NCBI GenBank assembly: GCA_963971225.1
Contig: OZ020268.1
Span: forward strand, 127,224,787-127,288,786
Direction: 5' to 3'
From: Melieria omissa
Taxonomy: Eukaryota > Arthropoda > Insecta > Diptera > Ulidiidae
DNA length: 64,000 bases
Positions 1 through 14,300 of this stretch are shown piece after piece; positions within the stretch are counted from its first letter, which is position 1, and each line of letters starts with the position of its first letter. The notes below the pieces were generated by a model. That model did no database searches and was not told the origin of the DNA. It saw only the letters and a list, made by a program, of their open reading frames with translations. Position numbers and translations under genes: made by a program.

Positions 1-2312
1 GAAAACAAATACGACCATGGCAGCAATTGCAACGCCAACGGTGACAATTGTGTCGACGTAATCACCATTGCCTCAATAAACGCGAATTCTGCCCGCTGCA
101 GTGTGGTGCGCGTACAAAACCGCGGCTTTCAGTATATTTATGCACATATATACATATATCCCTTCAAGACATACAAGTGTGGCCTATATTCCAAGGGAAA
201 CGGTCCTCGGTTACCGTTTGTGTCTAGTGTCCTGTGTTACTATTGCCCAGCACCGTTGTGGCAGTTGGTGTTGTTCTCGTGGCGCTGCTGCTGTGCGTGT
301 GTTCATATTGCACAAGGGTCAGCAGCCTCAAGTCGGCACCGCCGTAACAGGCCCTTGACTCAGGCCCTTTGGGCTTGTACTTACGTCGCGTAGTAATTTC
401 CTGGCCCTTTACTTTATTTTTTGCACAGGTACATAGCTGTACAAATGCAGTGAATTTCGCGAATTCGTTGGTGGATTTGGTTTGCCAGCTCTCAGTAAAG
501 AACAACAGACTAAATAGCAAACTCGGCAGCTACTCACTAACTAACTAGTAACTAGTCGTCAACCCCAAGTAGCAACACAGATATGGAAGTTTTGAATGAG
601 AATAGAAGGCATAGCGCTCGCCCACATCTTGCAAACCTCTGCAAATACAATACCCATATCACCTGACCACATACCATGCACTCGTCGCCGTCTCCCTCTC
701 ACTGCGAATGCAATCCGTCTCTTGTTGCAGTCAGAAGCTTTGGCTTTGCATCGCTGCAAACCGAGTTGTGCTCGCGGTAGCAGCAGTCTGCGTTCTTGTT
801 GCCATTTCAAAGTGTGAATTTAGGCCAAGTCGACTTCCTGTTGGGGGGTGGGCGGACAAGCACGCCAACATGCAACAACAGGCGGTTGCCACCCGCACCG
901 CCAATTCAATGACGGGGAGCGGTGTCTCGCGTAAAGTTCATCTTAATTTTTTTCAGTCTTTATCCGACTGACTTGTGCAAAAGTACGAGCGTACGAGCGA
1001 TCGCTTTGGAGGAATTTATTGTCATCGGTTATGTGAGCGAGCCTTGTGATGGCAGCGGAACGGCAACGGCAACGGCAATTGCTGGTAATTACGGTCACGT
1101 GTATTCGATTTGGCGCAGCAATCGTGGCTGGCAGACAGCTTGTGCATCGCTCGGGCACGCCGCAGTAGGGAGGTTGTCGCGGAGCGGCTATGAATGAATT
1201 GAATTGGCTGCGAGATCACTGTGCATGGCTGTGCAGTGGGACGGGAAAACTTCCAGCGCTTCAATCGCTGCTGCGGTCGCCACTGCTATTCACTTTAGCG
1301 CTCATGTCGTCTCCGTTTTAATTCAAATGAACTCATTGTTTGCGTTTTTGCTAGATAGATGCACATATATGTACTATGTATGTATGTATGTACATGTGCG
1401 TAGTAAAGGTATGGGCTAGGGTTCGCGCAGTATTGTTTGTTAAGTGTGCTTTGAACAAAAGAAATGCAAGTACCGGTACCCACTTTTCAGCATCATCGGT
1501 ATTATACAAAATTAATTTTTGCTTATGTACATATACTTACATATGCATGTACGTATGTATGAAGATCTGTAACTTAACATTGTAAAGGAAACATTGTAAA
1601 GTTTGGCGACCGAAAACGATTGTAGGAATACTATAACACAAGATTTTTCTTCTTCTTTCGACCACAGATATATGTATAGCATATAAACGCTAACCTATGG
1701 CATGTAAATCATTGCTCAATCGAAATTCAAATATTTTTCTTAAGTATGCAGTGTGAACTGGAGTCTATTTTCCTGGCTTCAATTCAATTAAGGAAAATTA
1801 TAATTTCCGATCCGCGGAATTACAGCAGACGGCAAAAAAACCTGAATTATTGAATGTGATATATATATGTATATACATGTGCACAAAAACACGCAGTTGT
1901 TTTCATTGCTGTAATTGCAATTATCATTCTGAAATTTATTTCGTTGTAATAACAGCGCTCAAAAATAATGAAAGATTTAAAAAAGTGGAAGAATGCATAC
2001 AATACAGCAGCACATTTTTATGCGACGTTACTGATCGAACTGATCTCGATACGCGTTTGATCTGCGGAATTCTTTTGCTTTAGTAATGTAATCTGGTGTG
2101 ATGTGTGTTATCAGGCAAATGCGCTCGCGGTTGTGAACCACAGCGTACAATTTAGTGGGCCGGTAGATGATCTCGTTGAAAGTTGCAGCCCATATGTGTT
2201 CCGAAGCGGTGTCACGAGATTATAGTGATAGCAATAGAGATACCAGTAGTGGGCTCAGCTAGTCGCCCATTTAGCATAAAACACCCAAGTCTACAGAGCT
2301 TCACCGCCAGCC
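1..2312 (+). other. Upstream region and probable Rbp6 5' leader
   Basis: No ORF here has coding character. The DNA carries short CAGCAA/GCTGCT-rich stretches (about 240-340, 700-800, 1040-1080) and fly-type ATGTATGTATGTACATG microsatellites (1370-1395, 1540-1560). 2196-2312 is ATG-free and probably leader. The transcription start cannot be fixed. Confidence 0.5.
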
Positions 2313-2395
2313 ATGGATATGAAGATTGATCACCCCAACCAGCAACAGGTCGACATTGGTGCTGGCTCTGCGTCGGATGTGCCTAATGATCCAGG
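2313..2395 (+). CDS. Rbp6: Rbp6 coding exon 1 (N-terminus)
   Basis: Encodes [20 protein letters not shown] and on to NDPG, a short acidic, Gln-containing lead into RRM1. ATG at 2313 is the first in frame after the TAA at 2277-2279, and a second Met lies at codon 3. The exon ends in phase 2 at CCAGG|GTAAG. The acceptor or transcription start that begins this exon cannot be fixed from sequence. TTTAG at 2271 is one candidate acceptor. Confidence 0.88.
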
Positions 2396-5300
2396 GTAAG
2401 TTCAAATGTTGTAGTTCGAAATCGATTTTGATAGACATCCCCACGCCCCCTTGCATACTCGCTGGGCTAGGCTAGCGCAAAATCACTAACAACAATAGTA
2501 TATTGCAGTATTGTGAATTCCTTCATTAACAACATTCGAAACTTAAGTATACAATAAATTATTAAATTTCCAAAAATATCGCAAAAGAAAAGGGAAAACA
2601 GTAATATGTTAATAATAAAAAACAACAATATACTATTAATAATATTAGTAATACTTAAAGGGGCATGGGGTATGGAGTTAAAATCCCCAACATATGTATT
2701 TAACACTACAATGTTCGGATAGGTACAAATGTACCCACATGGAGAAAAAACATGAAATTTCTACACTATTTATTATGCAAGCAGAGCGAGACTCCATGAC
2801 AGCCTCAAATGATCTGTGCAGATTTTAAAAAAAGAGGAAAAAAGCAAATAATGTTTGTGTGGTAGTGAGTGGGAGTCGCCAAAAAAAGTCGTCTCAACCT
2901 GCTTGGGATAGGTACAAATGTACCCCCGTGTATTTGTATACTTTAAGCAGGTGATAGAGTTGTTGGAAGGTAGGGGAAATACATTTTGACGAGAAGCTTG
3001 TAATGTTCAGAGAGATATATATTTTATATATTATATTTGTAATAGGAATCACCAGGGGAGCTTATTTAGTAACGTTCGTCCGTCTGTCCATCCGTCAATC
3101 GGCTGGTTCGCACAATAGGACCTAAACGCGAAAAGTCATTGAGACGAAATTTGGTATAGAAACTTCTGGTGCTCAAACTAAGAACTGGTACCCATTTGGG
3201 CATGGTCCGCCCACTTTTTGCCAGGGTTGCTGTATAAGAACCAACGAAACAAATAGAAAACAGAGTGAACAAATCAGCTATAGAGAACGTTATAGGAGGC
3301 GGTTAACCGATCGAAACAAGGCGTACCGTTGGTGGCTCAAGCACACAAGGTCGTGTGAGCAAGAAAGTTATTGGCACCTGTAAGATTTGTTACTCTCGCC
3401 TGAAAAGTTTAAACGCAAAACACGCCAATCATGTTGTTTTTGTGGGGAGCCAGTATGTGCCGTCCATGCTTCGCAGTCCGTGAATGCGATAAATGCGTCG
3501 CCAACATGGTGAGGATAAATATAATCCATAAAAATAAAAGTTATTTTTGCACAAACAAACATGCACCCGCCGTGTTTCCATTTTGTTTACAACTTAAAGT
3601 AGAAATCCCATGGAGGTACATTTGTACCTATGCCGAGTAGAATATGTTTAGTCGTTGAGCCGAACACTCTAGTGTTAAAATACAGTTCACGTGAAACGTA
3701 CATATTTAGCTAAATTTTTAAATAGATTCGAACCAGCTTGGAACAATAAAAATACACTTAATGGGTCTTACAACTAAAATACGCCAAGAAGTTCCTAAAG
3801 TCAAATTGTAGAAAAATATTTAATCACTTTTTTATCATTTTCATCTCGAATATTATTTTAAATGAAAAATTTCAGCGACACAATTGCATCTGTCAAAATA
3901 TAGAATCAGAACAATCGTATGGAAACTGCTAAATTTTAATTAATGAATGAAGATCACAAGAGCTTGTAAGGAATATTTAAAAATATTAGTAAGAATTACA
4001 CTGCACAACAAAATCAAAATTTTTTTTAATTGACAAGGTTCTGACAACGGTAGAGGGGACCAAAAAAAAAATATACGAGTATCGGCGTTTTGAAAGTTTA
4101 CGTCTGAATTTTTTTTAGGGTGGGCCAGAGTTTTCCCCTTTCTGCACATTATTATGTTGAATCGGCATACGAAAACCATGTAACCTCACATTTTAGGTAT
4201 ATGATGTGTTCAGCAATTTGATGTAAAATACTACGAAGAACATTTTTGTGTTGCATTTTAACCCCCAAGCTCCTATTTGTATGGGTCAATTTGACCCTTT
4301 TTTTCTAAAATGTCCTGTAAAACAGGACTTTTTAAGGACAAAATGTACCACGTAAATATTTGCCATAAAATTCTACTAGAGGTCTCTGAATACATCAAAG
4401 CTCAGAAATTAACTTGAACGCCAGAATTAAGCCAAAACTGAAATTGTGTTTAAGTGTTTATTTCGTACTTATTCAAAATTGGTACTAAAATGTCCTACAA
4501 AACTTGGACGTGGTTAACAATTTTGTTAAGTGTTTGGATTCAAGCGGATCGGCATTTAACTTTCTGAAGACATTGTTTCCAAAAATAAGCGAAGCTAAGA
4601 TAAAAGAAGATATGAATGCCAAATGCTTTTTCATATTGGTTTCATACCAATAAATTTACAAAATCTCGTTATCATTACAACATGTGTTTTTGTTGGTCCT
4701 GAGATAAAAAGGCGTAGCGCCGAATTCGATCAAATGTTTTCACCAAATGAGATTGTCGCATGGAAAACCATTAAGGGAGTCATTGACAATGTTCTAGGCA
4801 AAAATCGTTCTCCTGCTGCTCGAATGCACGTCGACACCATGATGAGTGCATTCGAAAAACTAGGTGTTCATATGTCACCAAAAATGCATTTTCTAAATTC
4901 TCATATGGATTAGTTGGAACATCAGTTGGCAACAGAATCCGATGAACATGGGAAACGACAGACATGTGCCCCCATCAGAGGCGGATACAGAAAAATATTT
5001 CGGGGGGTTTCAAAAAGTAATTCTTTAATATTTAATTTGTATTTGTAGTTTTAAGGTCGATGCTAATATTTCGGGGGGTTCAACCCCAAACCCCCTCCCT
5101 GAATCCGCCACTGCCCCTATTGAGGTACGGTATAAAGGCAAGAGTATTAGTAAGAGGGAGATGTATGCTGGACATTATTTGTTAACGGTGTGGAATTGCC
5201 AAGAAAAAACCGTTCTTATTTTTCTATAAACAGTACTTTTCGCTTAAAGCGAACTTCGAGGGACTGGCAAAATAGTTCGTTTTAACCGAAAGTTTGCTTT

Positions 5301-8300
5301 AAAGGGTTTCGTAATAAGCGAAAACATAAAGCGCGTACTTTTGAAATTGGATCGTTTTAGGCGGAAGTTCGTTTTAAACGGGTTCGTTATTAACGAAAAA
5401 TACTGTATATGTATCTAGAGCTTTCTTTTGTACAGTGACTTATAGTGCAATTTTGCGTTCAACATTTTTTTCATACGCACTAACCCTCAAAAATTAAGTT
5501 TTGTATGGAAATTTTAGTTTTAGTATAGGGTGTCCCACAAGAAACTTGCATTTTAAAATGTAAACGGGGTTTTTTGTTAGAAAGGTACATCCATGCCGTT
5601 ATGTATGAAATACAATTTCGTACATATAACTGCCGTGGCTGGCCTCACAGTACGTCATTCTTTCGACCCAATGTTTCACTACATTTTCCAATATGTGTCA
5701 ACCGACGCTGGTGGGTCCACATAACATTTATTCCTCACGGTTTCCACAAAAATAGTCTAGGAGTGCACATTTCCAAAACGGCTGATTACACGATTTCTAA
5801 ATGTATCAGCGACTGAACGTTCATTTTGGAAGGAAATTTCAACACTTCCCAGCGTTCTTCGAGCGAAAAACCCATTATACGAAACACTCCTTTTGAAAAC
5901 TGCAGCCGCTATTCACGATTCCACGAACAAAGTTTAACGATTCCTAGCACCTTTGGACGAGAAGTGGAAGCTTTAAGACGGGAAAGAGCTTGGGTATAGC
6001 ACATAGGCTGTGTTACGTAAATGCGGCTGGTAGGGAAACTATGTAGGTACATGGGTTGGACTCGGTGGCCAAGCACATACGCAAAACTGTCCCATGGGAT
6101 GTTCTGTGGGCAGCTGTGATCACTTCATCTGAACAAAAGCGCAGAATTCCCAAAATAGCTCCAACTAAATGGAGCACCTGTCCCTCAGGAAAAGTAAATG
6201 AAAGGACAAGTGTGTCCCGACACGTTACCGCTGATGCCATTCGCGTTCTCTGCTCGCTGTTAGCCACTCAAAATTTGCCGTGTGCTTTCATTGAGGACGC
6301 AAACAAATCAGAAATGCATAAATCTTGAATTAATTCTCTGACTACACAAGTCATACACGCCCGGACCCTGCCGTATGAATTTTTGCAAGTGTGCGCGTTC
6401 AAATGTTCAAATGAACTGCCACCACTTCCTCTCGCGCTGCTTTCGTTTTGACGAGTTCGTTCGGTTGCTCCTGCATGCCAGCCGCGTCCAAAACACACAA
6501 AATGCTCTAACCTGCCTCTGTCTACGTTCATCGGGACAAATGTAAGGGGAAACGCAGAAGAACACAGCGCACTGTGGAGCGCAACGCAGCGGAGCAAAAT
6601 AAATAATGTGATGCTATTAATACAATTCACTTTGCGCGTTTATTTTTAACAGTCAAGTAAGAAGAAGTAAAATCAAGCAAAAAGAGTCAACAATTATCCA
6701 AAGCGATGCGTTCAGCACGCACTTGATGCAGGCATTCTTGGCGACAATCTGCGCATTCTGCTCGTAAAATTTGAAGAAAACATGCAAAACTATTTATCAA
6801 TGAAAACCCATTTCTTGAAATTATTGCTCGGTGAATGGCTATTCAAGTGGCCCAGCGTGTGTCCAAGGCTGACCTACTATTTGGCGGCACACTCGCCTAT
6901 TCGTTCGCCGATCTTTATAGAATATTATGCGTGAATATTGAAGTTAGCTTGATTACGTAATTATTTACCCGAGATCAGATGCCAAAACATCCGTCGCTGA
7001 CCGGCTGCACCCTGACCGATGCACTGGCGATGCGCGCATGCGGCTTAGGTGTGAGGCAGTTGTGCAGGGTTATTGTTTTCAGTTCTTAAAGATCTGCACA
7101 ACCAAGCGGACCGTCGTGGCTTTATAAGCCAGAGCGTGCCCACTACCCACTACATTAACACTAAATAAAAAAAGCTTAATTCGGCGGTAGGGAGGTATGT
7201 TTGTTCGTATCTAGATGTACTTTTATATACTTACACTGTTCAACATAAATATAAAATGCAACATACATGTAATTTTTCACATATCATCAATGAAATCAAC
7301 ATGATGAAGGTGCGTCAAGAAAATTCTCGAAAGACTTTCTGCGAGAGGTGCATGTAGGTATACATCGGAACTTCTACAACTCGCCTTGAAATATTTGTCG
7401 CTCTACTCGAGTGAAATCAATTATAGATCATTTCCAGACTTTAAAGACTTTTAGAAACAATTATTCCGCCCATGGGTGGAGAGTTGCTGGCAAAAGCCAT
7501 CCGCCACATGGCCACGTGCGTCAATAACCCCAAAAATAGCGAAGTCACAAGTGCAGCACGGTTGAAGCGCGTACAAAAAGCACATTGCAGCTGTAGTGGA
7601 GTTGAGATTCACTGGGGCCACCTTCGCTGCATGTGCCATCTGTGCAACCCGCTTTTCCCTGACTACCCGTTTAAACAGCTGCTATGCAGCGAAGTAGGTG
7701 GGTATATAAACCCATTTAAGTAGAAAGTCTGGGCGGCGATTAATGCATGGTTGAAGATTGAGCGAGTAGACGGACAGACATTTCTATAGCGGAGGCAATA
7801 AATACGATGTGAGCGAGGGAAGCCTGAACTATGAAGCCAAGACTCAAATTTGCATGGCAGTGCATCCATCCGTTAGTCTGTCACCATGACATTTTGAAAG
7901 CAAGAATTTAACAACAACAAATCAACAACTAACAAATGACGAGCCGCTGCACTCATTGTCAACAACGACGATGAGAAGCAAGAACAATAGCAACAACAAT
8001 ATATAGGTATGTACGTAATAACTGTGTGAATTGCAGTGAATTCCACTTGAAGAGGGAGGTGGTGGGAGGTTGTGTGCTCAACTTTTGAGTCCAATAGCAT
8101 TTGAATATAGACAGATATTTTGGGTACTTCAACGCTCAAAATCCCCCTTGCGTGCGCTCTGGTAAGATGTATGATTGTCCTACCAAAAGCAACTGCAAAA
8201 ACCGCTCCGGAGAGAGTAACATGCGATCCGCATTCGATGTCGAGGATTGGCATGTAACGTAATGGATCTTAAATTATCTCCATCTACGGTTATATCATTT

Positions 8301-11300
8301 TATCTCAATATAAAGAAATTCAGTTTGGGCAAAACGTCCTGAAGTGAAGATAAATAGGCTCGAGCTTCCATTAAAAGACCAACATTAAACTTTCATTGAC
8401 TTGTGGTCAAAAACATTATTTCTGCGCCATAAAGTCGCCAACGACGAGTTGCGAAACTGCGTCACCACCAGTTCGGGTTTCGAGTTAATGATATTAATTT
8501 ATGAGTGTCATAAGTGTTACGAGTGCTGGCGGCACCCGAATTTCGGCTACTGTTTTCCGGCCGCCCTTGAGTTCACCCTGGCGCGAGTCACTGCATATAT
8601 GAATGCAAAGTCGTCGTTTTATGAATTTTAAATCAGTTTTTGAACTGATACTGATTCGACTGATTCGATTTGTGCGCATATATGCCCTCAGTAGGGAGAT
8701 AATACCGTTTACGAGGCAACTGAATGCATGTCATGAATTTTGAAAGATGTTTGGTTGAATTTGTTGGAATTTTATTTGGTTTTGAATGGGTTAATGGATT
8801 GACTATTTATGCTTTCGACTAATTTGCTTCAAGAGAGAACTGCAAAAACTACTTTTAAGAAAAATGGACCATGTTCGGCCACTGGCATCTACCGACTCTT
8901 ACGTGGTCAGAGGTTTGCCTCCAATTCTCAATAGCGAGCATCATTTTGTTCGTACACACTGGTAAACATACATATGTACGTGTGTAAGCAAGTCCCTATG
9001 AAGTAATAACTTCCTGAATACATTAAATATTATGGAGGTACAAAATGCCCGGAGTGGAGCAGCGAGATGATTCATTTGAGTGGTTTCTGGCGCAGCGAAT
9101 GCCAATTTGGCTGCAAACGGCTGCTGCGCACAAGAGACAAGTTTGCACCGCTTCACCCTCGCACTATTATGTGGCCAGTTGGCTGTTACATTTATTCGCA
9201 TAGCCATGCGCTACGGTGCTTTGTGCTGTTTTTTGCTCGAATCTTTTTGCCTTTACGTAAGGTTTGGTGTAATTCTCCATTTCATATGTCTTTGTTGTTG
9301 TTGTCACTGTCGATGTTGTCTCTTGTTGCAGTGTGTAATTTTGTTTTTTGGTCTCACTGTGGGTAACTGCAAATCCGCTTCAAACGAGGCGATAGAAACC
9401 TAACATACAATGGAAATTGCCGGCCTGGAAACAATACTGGAAAGCCGCTTATTTTAATGATGATAATAATAGATTATCTACTCCTTTATGCCAGACACCA
9501 CTCAATTCATTGTTTACCACTCCCGCTAGTGCAGTCGCCGAAATGCAAGCACCAAATGGTGGTCCGCAGTACGTCACTGTGTCGCTGCCTTTTTTTGTTT
9601 ACAAAATATGCATCAAGATTAGAAGAAACGGGACGCAGGAGCGTAATGCATGTAACATACATATGCATACAGGTCCAACTCACATTTTTTCAGTTATTCA
9701 GGAGGAATCCAAAAAATGAAATACTATTGAATCCGTTGCAAAGCCATCTCAACCAACAACAATTGGACAAAAAATCGCTTTTGGGAAAAACGATAGTTGG
9801 GCATATAGTTCTGCATATGAGTAATAATTTTGAAATTTTTGGCACACATATTCAAATCTATACCACACGTATTAAATTTGTTTGGTCGGGATTTCAATGG
9901 TTGGGCGGACGGTGATCGTGAACTGGGAGTCTTAGATGAGTTTTTGCAATTTGAATTTTCTATCGTACATACTTTGTGCGCGTATGTCTTCATTGCCATT
10001 CACTTTGATTGACTTTTGTTTCTGTTTGCAGGAAAATGTTCATCGGCGGGCTAAGTTGGCAAACCAGTCCAGGTGAGTGCACGCATTTCATGCAGTATTG
10101 TCTCCAAATAGTTAGTCTCGCCACAAAGCGAAAAAACAGTATAATGCGGCAGTGTGAGCCACGGCCTAATTCTTCTAATTACGTCAATGGTGCTAAGCAG
10201 CCACGGCACTGGCATAGGTGACGGTGGCGCATCGACAACAGTTGGGCCCTGGATAATCTTTACCGGAAGCGTCTTTGTCGGGCGCCCATACGTTGTCTAG
10301 AAGAAAACTATTTTGTGGAAACCTTATTCACAAATCATCATCATTTGCCTGGCCCTCGTATCTACGATTACTTTCGCGCCGAACGCTGACCAGCTATGCG
10401 GCTGACCGGTGCAAGCGAATTAACTGTTTTCTCCTGCAACAATTAGCGCTTTGGTCGCATCTATCAATATTGTTTGTTGTTGTTACTGTGGGTGTTGTGT
10501 GTGACGGTGCACATTCCGTCGTTTTCGAAATGTTAGCACCTTTGCGCTTATTGGGTTGCATCATATAGCGCGCAGGCTTCCAAAGGCGAGAGTGGTGGAG
10601 TGGCGAACATAAGTCGAGCGTAAAACAAAGCAACACAAATTGAAATAAAATGTGCTAATAGCCGATTGCCTGCAAATTTAGTAAATGTTAACGATGGCTG
10701 CTGTTGCTTTCATCAGTCCACAGATAACTGCAGAGGCCTAAATATTTACTGCATAGATTTTTGTTCCATTCATTTAGTACGCGCACTACACTTTTGCCAT
10801 TTTTCCTTTCTCCTTAAGCCCGTCATATAAGTTATACCTTCTTTCTGTTCCGTATCATTTAAATATTTCGAACTCTGACATTCTAAATTAATTGAACAAC
10901 AATTTGAATGCCAGTTCAGTTGGTAACAACCTTCGAATTGATGGCAAGGCTGTTGTTGTTGCTTCGAGAAATGTCTTGTCATTGGCGTCATTGCTCTGTG
11001 GCAGCTCTTTTGCATTATTTATGCGTTCATCTCAAGATGTGGTGATCGCCACAAAAATTGCCAAGTTAGGTTTGCAATGTGCTCGATTGAGCTAAGCATC
11101 CTGATTTGATGCTGTGATGTAAAATTGCTAAAACATTTCGAAATGCCCCACATTTGTAGCATGAAACTCAAAAGAAACGAATACATTTTTGAAGTCAAAA
11201 GCCAAATGAAGTCAGGCTGCACGCTTTGCATAACGATGACAGCAAGGCGGACCGAGGCGGCAGTCTCAGCGCCTCGCAATGCGCTTGCCACATTATTTCG

Positions 11301-14300
11301 GTTTAGTTTTTTAGTTGGTTCAGCTTGATTTTTCGCTCATGTTCAAATATGAATTTTCGAATTGCGATTGACTCCGCCCACTTGAGAAGAGCAGTCAAGT
11401 TGACGTTCATTCTATTTTGTACTGTCGACCACAGTCGGTACGTCGGTTGGCTCTCGGTTGAGTCGTGCGTTTGTTTGCTTGCATTTGTTATGCGGTTTTT
11501 GTAGCCGTGCCAAAAATGCCATCTTTTGAATGGCTTTTTCAGTTCACTTAAATAGGATGTGTGCCTCTCTGCTTTTTCATATCACTTGCCTCGTCTTGCT
11601 TTGAACTCACCTTTGTTTGTTTGCTTGTTTGTTTTTTTTTTTAACTTCCACTACGAGTATTCGGATTTGCTTTTCATATACCTGCATGTGCTCATTAGGT
11701 AAAGTAGCAATTGGCGGCAATAGCATTTGCGGCGCTTCTATGAAACCCTGTGCACGAACACAAGGTCGATGGCTGGTGTATGAAAAGTGGAACTCTCCCC
11801 ACAGTTTTAAGCGCACAGCCCATTTGGGTACTCGGGAGCTATGTTTCGTTTCGAAACTGCTTCCTCGGTTTACCCACAGGACCACTTTTTGTCTGCCCAG
11901 GAATGACATAAACAGTATATCGCTAAGCAAAGCATATACAAGATCGGGAATGACAGCGGGGAATTTTAAAAGTAATTTTATCTATACGGCAACATACTGT
12001 ACAGATGTACGTATATAATGAAGGGATTACCTGTTTACTTCTGTCTCTTAACCGATAAACTACACTCCTTTAGTCGGTGTGGAGTTTTGCGGGTTGACAG
12101 CACGAGGACAACAGCTTGTCAGCTGAAACGATGCATTTTGAAATTTGGTTCGTACCCCCTAACTGGTACCGCATCATTTTTTCAAAGCCCACCCGCCGTA
12201 GGTGCAGTAGGCAAAAGTAGCTGGACGCCTCGCACGCCGCCACCCCTTTCGCTGCAAACAAACAACAGTGACGAGCCGGCGAGACGCATGTGGGTGTATG
12301 GCGACGATGAAGCGCCGGAAAAGTTCAAGTAGCTTTCTTTCTTTTTGCTTTGGATTTGCCAAGTAATTGCCTATTCTTGCCACCTTTTTAGAGCAACCAC
12401 TCATCTCGGCATCGCATAGCACGACGGCAGGCGAGCGCAGCGCTTAAATCGCACTCGAAAAGTGCTGACGCAAAATTTATCCAGACTACGTTGTCAGCCA
12501 CTAGTTGTGCAGTGGTAGTATGGATGTCGACAGTCGCCAGCTACTTCAGCAGGGAGCTAAACGTCACGACTTTCCGTTGGAGTGCGACGTATGCACTGAT
12601 AGAGCCATGAAGCAAGTTCTCCTTCTTATTAATGACTAATTGTAAGTTGATTGCACCCGGGCGCCGAGCGGTGTTTGCAAAAAAAGTGCCGAGCAGATGT
12701 AATGATTGACACGAATTCTGCATTTCGCAAAACAGTTTTTCACTTATTTTCCACAAACTGCACTCGAAACTGCACTCACATCAATGAAACCAAGAAGCAA
12801 AGTCGGCTAATGCACTGTGTGCCGATGCATTTCATTTGATGATTAAATTCTGGCATATCTCAACTATTGGATTGAGAAAAAAATCGTCAATACGAAAACC
12901 TGCCGCATTTAATTTTTGAGAGCGCTGCCTGATTAAATCACACGTAAGCATGAGCGCGGTAATTGCGAATTGGCGCAGTCGATATTTTTACAGTAGCTAA
13001 TGCCATGTATGCAGCTAAGCATTTCGCTTGAAATGCCAGAGAGAAAACTGGCATCCTGGGCATTTTATTTCGGCGAAACTTGACATCCAAGTAATTTTGC
13101 CTTACGTAAGACAGGGCGGCAAAATGTTCCTATGTAAAAGTGACTAGGATTCGGCTTTTAAGGCTTAGGGCATTGGGATACCTCCTCTTCATTATCCTGG
13201 AATGCTTTGAGAAGACCATAATTTAAGAAGTCGTAAATGGAAATAGTTTTTTGCAAACGATTTTTTGGTCTTCATCAAAGTGTCTTTGTTCCCCTGTAGT
13301 AGTTTGCTTAGTACTCATGAAGGAATCATTCAAAAATTTAGAAGAACATGTTCGGGTATTCTTGGGTCGTTGCAAGCGCCATCAACTTGACAATTTAACA
13401 TTTTACTTTTTGTATACTTGGATTTCTGAAATCTAAAGGTGGGCGGAGCAAGTATGAAAGTGCTATGATTTGTACGTGGAGTTGAACTGTCTACTTCGTT
13501 TGGTCGTTTAAAACCTCGGTCAGCTAAAGGGTAAATGCCAACATTTTGTTGATTAAATTTGAGAACAGGGTAACTACTTGGTAGTTCTGGTTTTGTACAT
13601 ATGTATGCAGGAGTACATGGGTATCTCAATTGAATTATTTACGATGATACTTTCAGTTTTAGCTACACCTGTTGATTTGCCGATACTATTAGAGAAATGT
13701 TAACATCTTGGACACAATAGTTCTTATTGGATGCAGTGTCTCGGGCAGCTGTTGCTTGAATCCCATACCTAATTTAGAAATGTTAAACTGGCCTTCAATT
13801 GAATTGAAATGAGATATGTTTCTCATTTAAACTGTCACCAAAACAAGTTCCTACATATAACGTGATTGTGTACCAGACAGGAAGAAATTCATAATAATAC
13901 ATTGAACTATGTACATATGTAGGTAAATAGACGCCAGATCCCACTGATCTCTTGCAGAAAAGTGAATCACAGCGAATCCTGTAAATTACCGTAACAAATT
14001 ATCTCACTCTCCACAATTTGTAGGGAACGATGGCACTGAAAGTAGCGTACATCGTCTCACCGGTTGTCTCTTTTATTTGCCATTCTCTTGCTTTACACGT
14101 TTTACCACCTCCATTCAGCATTGTTGTTGTACACAGAAAACACAGAGCAAACTGGCGTCTGTTTTTATTTACATTTCTCCCAAGCTCTGTTACTCCGCCT
14201 CTCCGCGTCCACGTGGCACGGATGCATGGACGAAAGCAGTTCCACACGTTTGGATACAGTATGCACCCAGCATTCATAAAGAGTGAGCAGAGCTTTTGGC

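Larger units (their letters stand above)
2396..10031 (+). other. Rbp6 intron 1
   Basis: This 7.6-kb intron holds a TTAA-flanked piggyBac-type element (2700-3678), a decayed dispersed ORF (4508-4962), a hAT-type miniature element (4976-5113), a pogo-like miniature element (5231-5405) and a degenerate repeat (8068-8162). 5520-6600 contains short ORFs in GC-richer DNA that I cannot assign. Elsewhere I see only AT-rich intron sequence. Confidence 0.8.

Noticed and set aside
5574..6328. Short + strand ORFs at 5574-5816 and 6056-6328, possible transposase fragments
   Set aside because: I looked for DDE-type and helix-turn-helix motifs on both strands and found none. No terminal repeats frame the region, so I left it unassigned.
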